64,000 bases of DNA, from assembly GCF_002811945.1 (NCBI RefSeq), contig NZ_NPDX01000003.1:1-64000 (forward strand), written 5' to 3'. Source of the DNA: Leptospira harrisiae. Lineage in GTDB: Bacteria > Spirochaetota > Leptospiria > Leptospirales > Leptospiraceae. Positions 17,299 to 27,088 of this stretch are shown piece by piece (the first letter of the stretch is position 1; every line of letters starts with the position of its first letter). Below the pieces are notes generated by a model, which was not told where the DNA came from, did not search any database, and saw only the letters and a list, made by a program, of their open reading frames with translations. The position numbers and the translations under genes are program-made.

Positions 17299-19027
17299 GA
17301 ACTTTCATAGTTAGTATCTGTTCCTTCGGTGAAAACTTTTTTAAAAACTGGGTAAAAGATAACAAGTTTCCTTTTTTAAATCGAAACTTAAGAAGTGTTG
17401 TGGCAGGCGATTTCAATTTGGTTAACATTTCCTTCCAATCTTGTGAATCAAGTTCCACAATCAATTTCGCATCTGTCAGTAATCCAGGAATGACTTCTGC
17501 GACTCCTCTTCGCAAATGGATGGTATACGATTCTTTCGTATCAAAAAAAATAAATCCTACTTTTTCATCCGTATCGAAACTCAATTTTGGATCTAAATTC
17601 GTCACAAAACTACTTAGAATCACTTTTACAGGATATTGTCTTAACAACTCAGGACTCGGCCTTACCTTAATTTTAGCGATAAACTGATTTCGTAACTCCA
17701 AGGCTTCTGTAAGATAATAGTGTTTTGCATTGGCATTGGATTCTAATGCACCTAATTTTTCAAGTGCTTCGATTCTGACAGATATCGCATCTGTTAATTT
17801 GGAATCGTGACGAAGTAAATAACCGGAAAGTGTTAATGCGGTTTGGTAATCCTCCTTTTGGAGTTTACTTTTTGTGTATTTGATTAAGTTTTCTTTTCCT
17901 CCTGCCAAATCCACAATCAAATCGGCATAAACCTTTCTGTTTAACGGTTGCAATTCGGCCGAGTCACCACTGAACCAACCCAAATTTCCGTTAAATGCAG
18001 AACGAACAGACCACGAAACTTTTCCGTAGATTTCCTTTAAATAAGGTGATTTTTGAAGGTGTTCCGGAAGTTTAATTAATTGTACCAAATCATCTGGATG
18101 GTAACCTGCATTGATTCCGCGTAAAGACTGGTCATGTACAAATTGTACGGCATCTCGATAATCTGTTATTATTTCATAAATCGTTGACTTTCCAGAGATT
18201 GGTTTTCCATGACTAGGCACTATATGTTCTGGTTTTATATTTCGAATGATATCAAGTGATTCATACCAATGTTTTAAACTACGGAACCAAGTTCCTCGGA
18301 TTGTATACAAATTTGGGAAAGCTTTATAAAAATTATCACCTACAAACAGTATATTTTTTTCAGGATGGTAAATATAAATTTGATCATCGGTTTCACCCGG
18401 TGCATGAATCAGTTTCAGTTGTATCCCGGCAACTTCAACGTTGAGTGTGTCACGAAAAGTTTTTGTAGGAGGAACAAAATCTAATTTGGTATCTGCACTG
18501 TAGCCTTGGTAGGGTCCAATTCCAACATTCACTAAATCACTTTTTTCCAAATAATTACCAAACATACGAGCACTTCTTGTTCCAATGATCGGAGTAGTTT
18601 CACTTGCTAATTTCTGTACGGTAGGGAGTAAACTCTCATGGGCATAAACATCAGGTATTCCACCTGTAACAAATGACCCAGAACCAAAAATATGATCCGG
18701 ATGGCTATGCGTGTAAATGATTGCTTTAATTGGTAAAGTGGAAATCTTTCTAAAATCTTCTAAAACTTCTTTAGATGCCTTTAATTCATCTAACGTATCA
18801 ATGATGATGAGACCATCTTTACCAATAAGTAAGATTGAGTTGGCAATCCCATAACCAACAGCAGAGTAAACTCCAGGTGTTACCTCATAAATTTTTTTTT
18901 CAAACTCTTTGTTAAACTCCTCCAAATGAATATGTTTGGAATCATTTTCCAATACTTTTAATTTCGTAGAGTTACAATGAATTAATGAGATGAAACAAAA
19001 ACATAGGATGAGGGATTTAATTTTCAT
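17285..19027 (-). CDS. Alkyl-sulfatase-like metallo-beta-lactamase lipoprotein
   Basis: A 580-aa protein with signal peptide and lipobox (LIHC, Cys19). The MBL zinc motif is [10 protein letters not shown] near residue 107, followed later by [11 protein letters not shown] and PSHGKPISG, all placed as in SdsA1/Pseudomonas-type alkyl sulfatases. The middle helical part (residues 330-450) resembles the alkyl-sulfatase dimerisation domain and the end resembles the SCP2-like domain. Such enzymes release sulfate from alkyl sulfate esters. Exported lipid-anchored placement fits detergent or sulfate-ester scavenging. It is somewhat shorter than the about 640-aa family norm. Confidence 0.82.
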   Translation of the reverse strand: MKIKSLILCFCFISLIHCNSTKLKVLENDSKHIHLEEFNKEFEKKIYEVTPGVYSAVGYGIANSILLIGKDGLIIIDTLDELKASKEVLEDFRKISTLPIKAIIYTHSHPDHIFGSGSFVTGGIPDVYAHESLLPTVQKLASETTPIIGTRSARMFGNYLEKSDLVNVGIGPYQGYSADTKLDFVPPTKTFRDTLNVEVAGIQLKLIHAPGETDDQIYIYHPEKNILFVGDNFYKAFPNLYTIRGTWFRSLKHWYESLDIIRNIKPEHIVPSHGKPISGKSTIYEIITDYRDAVQFVHDQSLRGINAGYHPDDLVQLIKLPEHLQKSPYLKEIYGKVSWSVRSAFNGNLGWFSGDSAELQPLNRKVYADLIVDLAGGKENLIKYTKSKLQKEDYQTALTLSGYLLRHDSKLTDAISVRIEALEKLGALESNANAKHYYLTEALELRNQFIAKIKVRPSPELLRQYPVKVILSSFVTNLDPKLSFDTDEKVGFIFFDTKESYTIHLRRGVAEVIPGLLTDAKLIVELDSQDWKEMLTKLKSPATTLLKFRFKKGNLLSFTQFLKKFSPKEQILTMKVPTSQ

Positions 19028-19378
19028 ACAAATTCATAGTAATTCAACCAAACTCTAAGGAATAAAGATAGTTTTGTTTTCAATGAATGGAACCTTTCCA
19101 TTTAAACCCACTACATTGTGCGAATTGTATAATCGATCGCCGACAATTCCTATCGTATCGAAGCCAATGATTCAAATCGGAAAACAAATCATGTAAACTA
19201 ACGCTGAATAGGTGGAAATACAATTAAGAACCAAAAGTGAATAAAAAAAATGAATGATTCCCATCTAAGAACTAAACATTAAATACAATATACTGGATAT
19301 ATATCTGCAATAGCAGATTCTTGCCTACTCAAAACGGGCCTTTAGAGAACAGTGTCCAAAACACTAACGAGAGACCCA
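19028..19378. other. Divergent intergenic region
   Basis: About 350 bases separate the divergent MBL lipoprotein and outer-membrane barrel genes. A TATAAT-like GTATAAT near 19128 and a small hairpin (CTGC, AATA, GCAG near 19305) can be seen. No small gene is evident. Promoters for both genes must lie here. Confidence 0.4.
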
Positions 19379-20488
19379 ATGAAACAAGTTTTATCGAGCC
19401 TATGCCTTTCCATATTCGTAATATCCCCTCTTTTGGCACAATCTACGCAAAAAGAACCCACAATCCTCTCCCAATCCAAAGCAGAGGCACCAAATCCTAA
19501 ACCTGAGGAAGAGACTACAGAAAAAGAAAGGTGGCGATTTCTCTTTTACGCTGGGGCCGGAAAGGCAGAAATCCAAACCAACCCGAACATTCCGTTCGCA
19601 CACAGAGATCCCAATTCTGGACTACTCATCAATCCTGGTATCGGTAAGAGAACAGGACTAACAAATGCCGGTACCACAAACTTTCCTTCCGAAGGATCAG
19701 GAACTAACCAAGGCTCTGTATTTACATTGGCCAACGATAAATGGTTGTTTGCTTATGGATATACTTCGATCGATTTAAAAATGTCACCGGCAAACCAAGG
19801 AGTTGTCCCCATTCGATATTTTGATTCTTCTTCCGAACACATTGTTCGAAACATTCGAGTGGATTATACACAAAAAATTTCTGATTTAGTATCTGCAGTG
19901 TTTTCTGTTCGGCAATTTTTAAGAACAGGGAATTATGAATGGAACAATGTCCTTGAAACTACAAGTGTATCAAACCATTATGTAGCCTTTCCTAAATTTC
20001 AAGTGAATGATAATATGAAAATCAATATCTATTCACTCGGTTTTAAATTCAATAATTTCAAAAACTGGGAAATTGAACCTTACTTTCAATATCGTGATGC
20101 CAGGTTTTATGCTAATGTGTTTTCCACTGTAGGAATTGTACAAAGAGCTGATAATTTACTTTTACCCACGGATCCCGTTGCCATTGGAAATGCTTGGGCA
20201 TACCAAGGCCTAGGCAGTGCTTATGTCCTCCCATTATACAATTCGATTAATAAAGAATTTGGAAACGTAGGCATAAGGTTACAATACAATCCTTATAAGT
20301 TTATATTTCTCAGGACTGATGTCAGAAGAAATCCAGTGCTTGCCGCTTGGGAAGTGAGAGGTTCTGCTACAGTATTTTTTAATAAATATTTTGGAATCAC
20401 TGTAGGTGGGATCTATGCAGAAGCGGAAATCAATCCTTTAAGTTTACGTGGTTGGGAAATTGGCCCAACATTTACGTATTTGTTTTAA
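19379..20488 (+). CDS. Outer-membrane beta-barrel protein
   Basis: The 369-aa protein starts with a signal peptide (MKQVLSSLCLSIFVISPLLA, cut before QS). After a charged linker the sequence alternates aromatic and polar residues in strand-like blocks and ends GPTFTYLF, with the C-terminal Phe typical of BAM substrates. It is probably a porin-like or structural outer-membrane barrel; I do not recognise a named family. I chose the ATG at 19379, since the GTG at 19352 would put nine polar residues before the signal peptide. Its setting between two sulfate-ester-related loci suggests it may pass substrates, an inference only. Confidence 0.75.
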   Translation: MKQVLSSLCLSIFVISPLLAQSTQKEPTILSQSKAEAPNPKPEEETTEKERWRFLFYAGAGKAEIQTNPNIPFAHRDPNSGLLINPGIGKRTGLTNAGTTNFPSEGSGTNQGSVFTLANDKWLFAYGYTSIDLKMSPANQGVVPIRYFDSSSEHIVRNIRVDYTQKISDLVSAVFSVRQFLRTGNYEWNNVLETTSVSNHYVAFPKFQVNDNMKINIYSLGFKFNNFKNWEIEPYFQYRDARFYANVFSTVGIVQRADNLLLPTDPVAIGNAWAYQGLGSAYVLPLYNSINKEFGNVGIRLQYNPYKFIFLRTDVRRNPVLAAWEVRGSATVFFNKYFGITVGGIYAEAEINPLSLRGWEIGPTFTYLF

Positions 20489-20522
20489 TGTAGGACCAAG
20501 TTTTTTAAAATTTACTTTTCAA

Positions 20523-21575
20523 CTATGGCAATGGAATTTCGATTCTTTTGCCATCATGTCCAATGATCAATTCTCCGTGATATACCTTTTGGATTGGGTC
20601 TTTATAAATTGCTTTGGTTTGAACATATCCACTTACAAACGGAATCATATGCGTTAAAACTAATGTTTTAACTTTTGCATCCTCAGCCAATTTTCCTAAT
20701 TCAAAAGCATCTATATGATATAACTGGATATCTTTCATAATTTTACTTAATCTTTCATTATTTATCGATTCATAAGCTGTTTCAATTTTCGCAACCATTG
20801 ACTTGTTCATTACCTCTGAAATCAAATAATCATCGCCAAACGACTGTTTTTTTAGAAATTCAGAATCAGCTGTATCACCGGAAATTAAGATGGATTTACC
20901 TTTATATTCGATTCGATAACCCACTGCTGGTTCCACAGGTTCATGATTTACAAAAAAAGCATATACGACGACTCCATCTTTTTCATAAACAATTTTTGAA
21001 GATCCATCTGATTTAGGAGAAAATTCATTTGTTTTAGCCCCTTTCCACTGCGGTGGCATCACCGCTTCTCCATGGTGTTTGGTACGGTAACCATATTCAG
21101 ATTGATAACTTTTCATAAACCCATTCACAAGATCCGAAATCCCTTTTGGTCCATGGACGGTTAGAGTTTTTTGTCTTCCCAGTAACCAACTGCGGTCAAT
21201 CACCTCGCCTAAGTCAGCAAAATGATCTGAATGAAAATGTGTAATAAAAACGGCGCTAATTTCACTTACGGGTAAATTCAATTTTTCCATCGCCATTGAA
21301 ACACCATCACCAGCATCAAAAACCAAAAACTGTCCATTCACAAATATGGCAGTGGAATTCTGGATACTCTCCGAAGGAAGTGGAGAACCCGTTCCCGTAA
21401 GGATAATCGTAATTTTATCCTTGTCCAAAAGTTCCTTTGCCGCTTTGGCTTTTACAATTGTGCTTTCATTCACACGACGAAGTACGAATCGGTCCCATGA
21501 ACAAGAGAGATTCGTGAATAGAAAGAACAAAAATACGATCTTAAAATTTAGAGAATTGGAATTGTTTTTTTTCAT
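20523..21575 (-). CDS. Metallo-beta-lactamase-fold lipoprotein
   Basis: A 350-aa exported lipoprotein (lipobox NLSC, Cys25). The MBL fold resembles the RNase Z/arylsulfatase-like group: TGTGSPLPS near residue 61, THFHSDHFADLGEVIDRSW near 111-129, ISGDTADSEF near 231, and LVLTHMIPF near 306. In this group members act on phosphodiesters or sulfate esters. Its ATG shares one base with the stop of the FGE gene (TAATG), so it is the third gene of the sulfatase operon. The true substrate is unknown. Confidence 0.8.
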   Translation of the reverse strand: MKKNNSNSLNFKIVFLFFLFTNLSCSWDRFVLRRVNESTIVKAKAAKELLDKDKITIILTGTGSPLPSESIQNSTAIFVNGQFLVFDAGDGVSMAMEKLNLPVSEISAVFITHFHSDHFADLGEVIDRSWLLGRQKTLTVHGPKGISDLVNGFMKSYQSEYGYRTKHHGEAVMPPQWKGAKTNEFSPKSDGSSKIVYEKDGVVVYAFFVNHEPVEPAVGYRIEYKGKSILISGDTADSEFLKKQSFGDDYLISEVMNKSMVAKIETAYESINNERLSKIMKDIQLYHIDAFELGKLAEDAKVKTLVLTHMIPFVSGYVQTKAIYKDPIQKVYHGELIIGHDGKRIEIPLP

Positions 21576-22507
21576 TAGTTTTCCTTATTTTGGTGAATTG
21601 TATTGATTCTAATATGTAAGATGGTTCGAAACCCAATATGATTCGTTGCCAAATGATCTTCCTGAGGTTGTTTTGCTTGGGCCCTATATCGTTTGCAATA
21701 GTTTGGCGAACAAAGAAAAGATCCACCTTTGATCGTATGGTATTTTGATTTGTCTAAATTTTTATCAACAAGCCAGGGATCTGCAGTGAATTCCCAAACA
21801 TTTCCGATCATATCATATAAACCGAATTTATTTTTCGCAAAACAACCAACAGGTGAAATTCCAATAAATCCATCTTTCCCTTCATCTAAGTAAGGAAACT
21901 CACCTTGCCAGGTATTTGCTTCTTCCTGACTCCCGTTGGCTGCTGCCCATTCCCATTCCACTTCCGTAGGCAAAGTATGGCCTTTCCATTTTGCAAAGTT
22001 GAATGCGTCTATATAACTCACGGCCACCACAGGAAAGGATCCTTTGCCTTCTATGGAAGAATCTGGACCATCAGGATGACGCCAACTGGTGCCAGGAACA
22101 TAACTCCACCAATCAATTGCTGAGGCCTTTAGATCCACTTTCGGTTTTTGAAAAACAACGGCGCCAGGTTCATTCAGTATCAAATCGTTTGGATGGAGGT
22201 TTGGAATGAATTTAGCCTCGGCTTCCGTTTGATAACCAGTCTCCCAAACAAATTTTGCAAATTCATCATTGGTAACTTCGGTTTCATCCATCCAAAATCC
22301 AGAAACGGACGTTTGGTACATTGGTGATTCTTCCGGATATACATTAGATCCCTTTTCAAACTGTCCCGAAGGAACCCAAACCATTCCAGGAAAATTTGGA
22401 TTCTCATGCGATTTCTGATAATGACAATTATTTTTGGATCCCCACGGTGTACGAACTAGCGAACAGTGGCAAAATAGAAATAACATTAGCATGATCAACT
22501 TACACAT
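21575..22507 (-). CDS. Exported formylglycine-generating enzyme (SUMF1/FGE family)
   Basis: The 310-aa protein has the full FGE-sulfatase domain: FPGMVWVPSGQFEKGSN near residue 39, DETEVTNDEFAKFV near 73, LPTEVEWEWAAANG near 180, NVWEFTADPW near 236, and near the end GGSFLCSPNYCKRYR. Those two cysteines match the copper-binding catalytic pair of true FGEs, so it should convert sulfatase Cys to formylglycine using oxygen. A short signal with lipobox-like FCHC suggests export as a lipoprotein, which is unusual, as most bacterial FGEs are cytoplasmic. It lies 21 bases downstream of a sulfatase gene, its probable client. Confidence 0.85.
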   Translation of the reverse strand: MCKLIMLMLFLFCHCSLVRTPWGSKNNCHYQKSHENPNFPGMVWVPSGQFEKGSNVYPEESPMYQTSVSGFWMDETEVTNDEFAKFVWETGYQTEAEAKFIPNLHPNDLILNEPGAVVFQKPKVDLKASAIDWWSYVPGTSWRHPDGPDSSIEGKGSFPVVAVSYIDAFNFAKWKGHTLPTEVEWEWAAANGSQEEANTWQGEFPYLDEGKDGFIGISPVGCFAKNKFGLYDMIGNVWEFTADPWLVDKNLDKSKYHTIKGGSFLCSPNYCKRYRAQAKQPQEDHLATNHIGFRTILHIRINTIHQNKEN

Positions 22508-22528
22508 ATTAGTTGATATCAGGTATAC

Positions 22529-24190
22529 TCAATTCACCCAATAGGTATATTCATCTTCTTTCTCTTGTTTTTGATCTAATGTTTTATCAATCGAGACAGG
22601 AAATTCAATAAAAGAAGCCCAAAGTGGTTCAGGCATTTGTTTATTATAGTTATCTAATAATCCTTCCAATTTCGATATTTTTTCCGGATACAAAGAAACA
22701 ACATTTTTCTTTTCCAAGGGATCAATGTCTAAATGAAACAACCATTTCTTTTTCGGACGCTCTGTTCGAATTAATTTCCATCCTTCTGCTTGGACCGTTT
22801 GGTAATACCCATCACTCCAAAAAAGAGGTCTTTGTTTTTGAACCACCTGACCTTTTAAATAAGGCAAAAGGTTTACACCGTCAATTTCCCTATCTAACGG
22901 AAGTTTTACGCCAGCGGCACCTGCTACCGTAGGTAAGATATCAATATTGGTAATTGCATTTTGGTATTTTGTACCTGGTTTGATATGACCTGGCCATTTC
23001 GCAACATAAGGGACACGGATCCCACCTTGAAAAAGGGTCAATTTCCAACCACGAAAGGGTGAATTTACATCAGGTAACCCTATATAATTTGGTGCACCGT
23101 TATCACTTGTAAAAATCACAATTGTGTTTTTATCCAATCCTTCTTGTGCCAACGACTCGAGAATTTTTCCTACACTTCGATCCAAAGAACGAATCATACT
23201 TAAATACACTCGTTTCCTATGATCCTTGATATGAGATAGTGCATCATAATCTTCCTTACTTGCTTGTAAGGGAGTGTGCACTGCCCAATGAGCTAAAAAT
23301 AAAAAGAAAGGTCTGTGTTTATTGGTTTTAATCACCTTCACTGCTTCATCAGTAAAATAATCTGTCAAATATCGGCTTGGTTCAAACCACCTACCACCGT
23401 TATAACTCACACCAAAACGCATATTCGGCCATAAAAAACGATCAATCGGATCAAAATCCTGTTTTGAATTATAAACGTTAGGGTCATCAACTGGAAGATA
23501 CAACCCACTCTCCATAAACAATGTTTCATTAAACCCTTGTTTGTTGGGTCTCATCTCCTCAGTACTTCCCAGATGCCATTTCCCAATGTGAACAGAGTGG
23601 TATCCTCGCTCTTTTAAAACTTCAGCGATTGTGATTTCCGAACCAGGCATTCCTAGTTCATTAAAACTTTTTGATTTTTCTGCTTTTTCTTTATCAATAA
23701 CAACAGGATACAACCGGTCCGGATCTGCATATAAATCAGCACCTACTCTTGCCAGTGCCCCAGGTGTCGGCGTAAACTCGACTCCAAATCGAGAGGGATA
23801 CCTACCCGTCAATAGAGCTGCACGTGATACGGTACAAACCGCACTCCCGGAATAACCAGAATCAAAACGTACACCATCATTTGCTATGGAGTCAATATGA
23901 GGAGTGGGAACTGCTAAGTCCGCATAACCTCCACCATATGTTGTCACATCGTTAAAACCCAAATCATCTGCCATAATTAAAATAACATTCGGTGGGCGAC
24001 TAGTGAGTGGTTCTTTTGAATGATCTGGACCAGTTTGCCAAGGTACAGGATGGTTTTTTTCTCTCGGATGACGGATGTCAGTAATCCAACCTAGTGAATA
24101 ACGAAGTAAAAGTAATCGATTATAATAGAGGAGGCCAAGAAGGGTAAAAAGAACAAAGAAGATTGATACTACAATTTTTAAAAGTTTCAT
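22529..24190 (-). CDS. Membrane-anchored sulfatase
   Basis: A 553-aa alkaline-phosphatase-superfamily sulfatase. A single N-terminal membrane helix (residues 1-25) is followed by the metal loop VILIMADDLGFNDV near 70 and the sulfatase signature SAVCTVSRAALLTGR near 115. The Cys is the formylglycine site; the signature reads C-T-V-S-R rather than the usual C-x-P-S-R. GKWHLG near 205 and FTSDNGAP near 362 complete the metal and substrate sites. It hydrolyses sulfate esters in the periplasm. I chose the ATG at 24190 over a GTG at 24208. It is first in an operon with FGE and an MBL protein. Confidence 0.85.
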   Translation of the reverse strand: MKLLKIVVSIFFVLFTLLGLLYYNRLLLLRYSLGWITDIRHPREKNHPVPWQTGPDHSKEPLTSRPPNVILIMADDLGFNDVTTYGGGYADLAVPTPHIDSIANDGVRFDSGYSGSAVCTVSRAALLTGRYPSRFGVEFTPTPGALARVGADLYADPDRLYPVVIDKEKAEKSKSFNELGMPGSEITIAEVLKERGYHSVHIGKWHLGSTEEMRPNKQGFNETLFMESGLYLPVDDPNVYNSKQDFDPIDRFLWPNMRFGVSYNGGRWFEPSRYLTDYFTDEAVKVIKTNKHRPFFLFLAHWAVHTPLQASKEDYDALSHIKDHRKRVYLSMIRSLDRSVGKILESLAQEGLDKNTIVIFTSDNGAPNYIGLPDVNSPFRGWKLTLFQGGIRVPYVAKWPGHIKPGTKYQNAITNIDILPTVAGAAGVKLPLDREIDGVNLLPYLKGQVVQKQRPLFWSDGYYQTVQAEGWKLIRTERPKKKWLFHLDIDPLEKKNVVSLYPEKISKLEGLLDNYNKQMPEPLWASFIEFPVSIDKTLDQKQEKEDEYTYWVN

Positions 24191-24361
24191 CAGAAAATGG
24201 AAAGTCACCTGATTGAAAGTAATCTACATCTGGCAATCTCGCCAAGAGTTAAGTAAAAACCAGGTTTTCGCAAATTTAAAAAATTGCTAAATCCATCCAG
24301 TCCAATGTAAATTCGATCAATGAATTAAACAATACCATCAATTCACCATAAAACTTGTTAA

Positions 24362-24862
24362 TTAAACTTGTTTAGCTTTCGCAAAAAGAGTGGCAGGTGA
24401 AAACCCAAACCCATCAGAAACGATACCTCCATCTAACTTAACTAAGATGGAGATAATGGCATAGTGATGAACTGTATGAGAAAGTAAAAATAAAAGTTCC
24501 CGATTGGTATTACTAAGAATGGCAGGAATGTTTTCTGTAGGGTTGTAGTTTTGTGAAATTGAAATATTTTTTGGTTCAAAGATCTGAGTTTGAAATAGAG
24601 AGACAAAATGTTTCATTGATTCAATGGCAAACAATCGATCAGTTTCAAGGAGAGGATTCCTTTTCCTCTGGTCGTAATCAATGTGGCCATTTGGGATCCC
24701 ATTCCAAAACAGCTCGTAATGTTCAATGATGTGACGAAAGTGTTCACCTATGGAAGACTCAAGGATTCCGTGTTTTAGTTTATAACTTTCGTTCGAAATA
24801 GATTCGAGGAGATAAATCCCTTGCTGTAAAATTTGATAGTTTTCAGCATAATTTGGATCCAT
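24362..24862 (-). CDS. DinB-like (DinB_2) family protein
   Basis: A 166-aa four-helix protein. The metal-type histidines of the DinB/YfiT fold are visible: SSIGEHFRHIIEHYELFW near residue 37 and LLFLLSHTVHHYAII near 123. Members are often metal-dependent thiol transferases, but most are uncharacterised. The ATG at 24862 is chosen; an in-frame TTG at 24913 would add 17 residues without a better ribosome-binding site. The gene stands alone, upstream of and divergent from the mannosylation genes. Confidence 0.78.
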   Translation of the reverse strand: MDPNYAENYQILQQGIYLLESISNESYKLKHGILESSIGEHFRHIIEHYELFWNGIPNGHIDYDQRKRNPLLETDRLFAIESMKHFVSLFQTQIFEPKNISISQNYNPTENIPAILSNTNRELLFLLSHTVHHYAIISILVKLDGGIVSDGFGFSPATLFAKAKQV

Positions 24863-25098
24863 ACAATGTGTCTTAGACTGTTGGATTCCGTCCACATTCC
24901 AAACAATTTTCAAAGATTTTAATCCAAAGAAGACGGTTTTTTATGAGGAAACTGCAGATTTCCTTGTATTTGGACCATTTTCTCCTTCAAAAACATGTCT
25001 AAAGTCATAGTCCAACTTTCCCTCTGCAAAGTTAAAAAAACACAAATCATAAGTTTCTAAAAACAATACGATTCACAATTTTAAACTTAAACACGTTG

Positions 25099-25112
25099 AC
25101 TGACTGGTCAGT
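25099..25112. promoter_or_regulatory. TetR-like operator palindrome, site 1
   Basis: ACTGACTGGTCAGT is a 6-2-6 palindrome 30 bases before the GT39 gene. Its core TGACTGGTCA is the exact reverse complement of the palindrome core at the start of the GT2 gene (27077-27088). The form fits TetR-family operators. No TetR gene is in the window. Confidence 0.5.
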
Positions 25113-25141
25113 ATCTTCGTTTATGGATAAAAGGGGTCGAA

Positions 25142-26749
25142 ATGTATTTTGTTCTTCTCATATTTCTTTCTGCTATATTTGCGATGACCCTCGGTATTCC
25201 CGATGCCACCTTTCCGCAAGGTGACGAAATCATGCACATTCGCTCCATTCGAGAAAGTTTGGAAGTGGGAAGTTATACATTACCTGTTTTGTCTGGACTT
25301 CCGAACCCATACAAGCCCCCTCTTCTATTTTGGATGGGAATGTTCTTTGATAGAATTTTTGGAATCGGATATTTTGCAGAACGATTTGTGTCCTTTCTCT
25401 TCGGACTAGGAACTTTAGGATTGTTCTATCAACTCTATTTATCCTTTAGTAAGTCGCAAAAAGAAACAAAACTCGCAACATTAGCCTTTGCCTTTTCTTT
25501 TCTTTCCTTAAAATTCTTTGGGCTTTTGATGATGGAAGGGGCAATGGTGTTTTTCACCCTTCTCTATGTATTTCTTTTTTACCAATATAAAAAAACTAAG
25601 AATCTAATCTATGTTGTTTGTGGAAGTTTTTTAGTTGGATTTGGTTATCTATTAAAAGGTCCAATCCTTCATATCTATATTGTTTTATTTTTACTTAGTT
25701 ACCTTTACACAAAAATGGTAAGAGTAAGAAGAGGACATTTTCATATTTCAATGAAACCTCTAAGAGAAGAAAAACAAACTCTTACGTTGTTTTCACTTTC
25801 CTTCATCATTCCTATCCTTTGGATTTCCTATTTGTATTTATTTACAAGTTCTGGAAAAGAATTGTTAAGATTCTTTTTTGTAACAGAGAATATGGGGAAA
25901 TTTTATGCAGCAAACCAATCAGGTCTTAGAATCTGGGGTGGTTGGCTTTTGTATACAATCCCCTTCACCATTCCGCTGTTGTATTCCGTTTGGTTGACTA
26001 TCAAAAAAACAACAAATCAGAAAAACCAAATTTGGTCAGTTGTTGTGATAGTGTTTTTGATACTTGTAACGATCTTTCATTTATTACCAAACCGCAAAGA
26101 TCCATATTATGTAACTCCATTTGTAACCTTACTATTTTTGTTGCCTGCCATCATAAAAACAAACTGGGAAACTTTGATTCTTTCTAAACTAAATCAATTT
26201 TCAATTCCAATAGTTTATTTTTTATTTGTTGCCTTTGCGATAATATTAAGACTTCCACTTTTATTTTTGGTATCTCTCACAGGAATTGTTATTTCCATCA
26301 GTGCCATTTATGCATTTCAAAATGGAAAAGTTAGGTTCTATGGAATTTTGATTCCTCAACTTCTTCTTGTTCCAGTTGTAATGTTTTTTCTCATTCGCCC
26401 AATGGCCGATCCAGATATTACAAAACAACTCATTGGATTAGAAGGGAAGGATGTTTGCGTCATTGCTGAAAATCCTTGGACAGCTATGGATGTACAAAAC
26501 AAACTGAAAAGCTCAAAAGTAAACTTTGCATTACCTCTGACTTACAGAGAAACCTGCGCCACAAGCACAGTGATGGTGGCGTTTCAAGATACCAATTTCG
26601 GAGAAGATTGGAAAAAAGATACCTCTTGGTTTCAATGGAAACAACATCTGAATTTAGATACAGACCAAACCATCAAAGCCTTACTAAAAATGGACAAACG
26701 TTCTTTCCAATCAGAAGTAAGTGTTTGGAAAAAAGAGGAAAGACTATGA
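25142..26749 (+). CDS. GT39-type membrane glycosyltransferase
   Basis: The 535-aa protein has about 11 membrane helices. After helix 1 comes an acidic loop with the DE pair (FPQGDEIMHIRSIRESLEVG, residues 25-44) and the KPPLLFWMG motif near 61, as in ArnT/PMT-like GT39 enzymes, which use polyprenyl-phosphate sugars on the outer face of the inner membrane. A C-terminal soluble tail of about 110 residues follows. The operon continues into a Cys-rich exported protein and a GT2 synthase able to make the polyprenyl-phosphate donor, so sugar transfer to protein or lipid is likely. The stop overlaps the next start by four bases. Confidence 0.82.
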   Translation: MYFVLLIFLSAIFAMTLGIPDATFPQGDEIMHIRSIRESLEVGSYTLPVLSGLPNPYKPPLLFWMGMFFDRIFGIGYFAERFVSFLFGLGTLGLFYQLYLSFSKSQKETKLATLAFAFSFLSLKFFGLLMMEGAMVFFTLLYVFLFYQYKKTKNLIYVVCGSFLVGFGYLLKGPILHIYIVLFLLSYLYTKMVRVRRGHFHISMKPLREEKQTLTLFSLSFIIPILWISYLYLFTSSGKELLRFFFVTENMGKFYAANQSGLRIWGGWLLYTIPFTIPLLYSVWLTIKKTTNQKNQIWSVVVIVFLILVTIFHLLPNRKDPYYVTPFVTLLFLLPAIIKTNWETLILSKLNQFSIPIVYFLFVAFAIILRLPLLFLVSLTGIVISISAIYAFQNGKVRFYGILIPQLLLVPVVMFFLIRPMADPDITKQLIGLEGKDVCVIAENPWTAMDVQNKLKSSKVNFALPLTYRETCATSTVMVAFQDTNFGEDWKKDTSWFQWKQHLNLDTDQTIKALLKMDKRSFQSEVSVWKKEERL

Positions 26750-27060
26750 AGAAATATGGATTCTTACTCTTTTTATTAGCGATTGTTTCTGTTTGGGACA
26801 TCTCAAAAGACAATGCCCCCAAGTTTGGGCAAAAAGCAAAATTAGAACAGTCATCTGAATGCAAAGTTCTATGTGAAAAAGCAAGTCACTGCTTAAAAGA
26901 AGACCAAAAGCAATTACAAGATCCCAAGATGTACCAGTTTGCCTGTGAAATTCTCTGCACGAAACAGTTCCAATTGTTCGGTGAATGTTCCAAGGCAATT
27001 GCAACTTCTTGTGAAAATGGTGAGTTATGTATCAAAAATCAAACAAAGGGGCTTTTTTAA
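26746..27060 (+). CDS. Small cysteine-rich exported protein
   Basis: A 104-aa protein with an N-terminal hydrophobic signal (KYGFLLFLLAIVSVWDI) and a mature part holding eight cysteines. The spacing has two CxxxC pairs (CKVLC near residue 43 and CEILC near 68) and four further Cys, suggesting four disulfides in the periplasm. The ATG overlaps the GT39 stop (ATGA), so it is translationally coupled. It may be a partner or acceptor of the glycosyltransferase; there is no direct evidence. The function is unknown. Confidence 0.75.
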   Translation: MKKYGFLLFLLAIVSVWDISKDNAPKFGQKAKLEQSSECKVLCEKASHCLKEDQKQLQDPKMYQFACEILCTKQFQLFGECSKAIATSCENGELCIKNQTKGLF

Positions 27061-27076
27061 AAACAAAAGAAGTTAA

Positions 27077-27088
27077 ATGACCAGTCAT
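27077..27088. promoter_or_regulatory. TetR-like operator palindrome, site 2
   Basis: ATGACCAGTCAT is a 5-2-5 palindrome that overlaps the first two bases of the GT2 start codon. Its core TGACCAGTCA is the reverse complement of the core at 25102-25111. Location over the start suggests control of the GT2 gene by the same protein. Confidence 0.45.
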
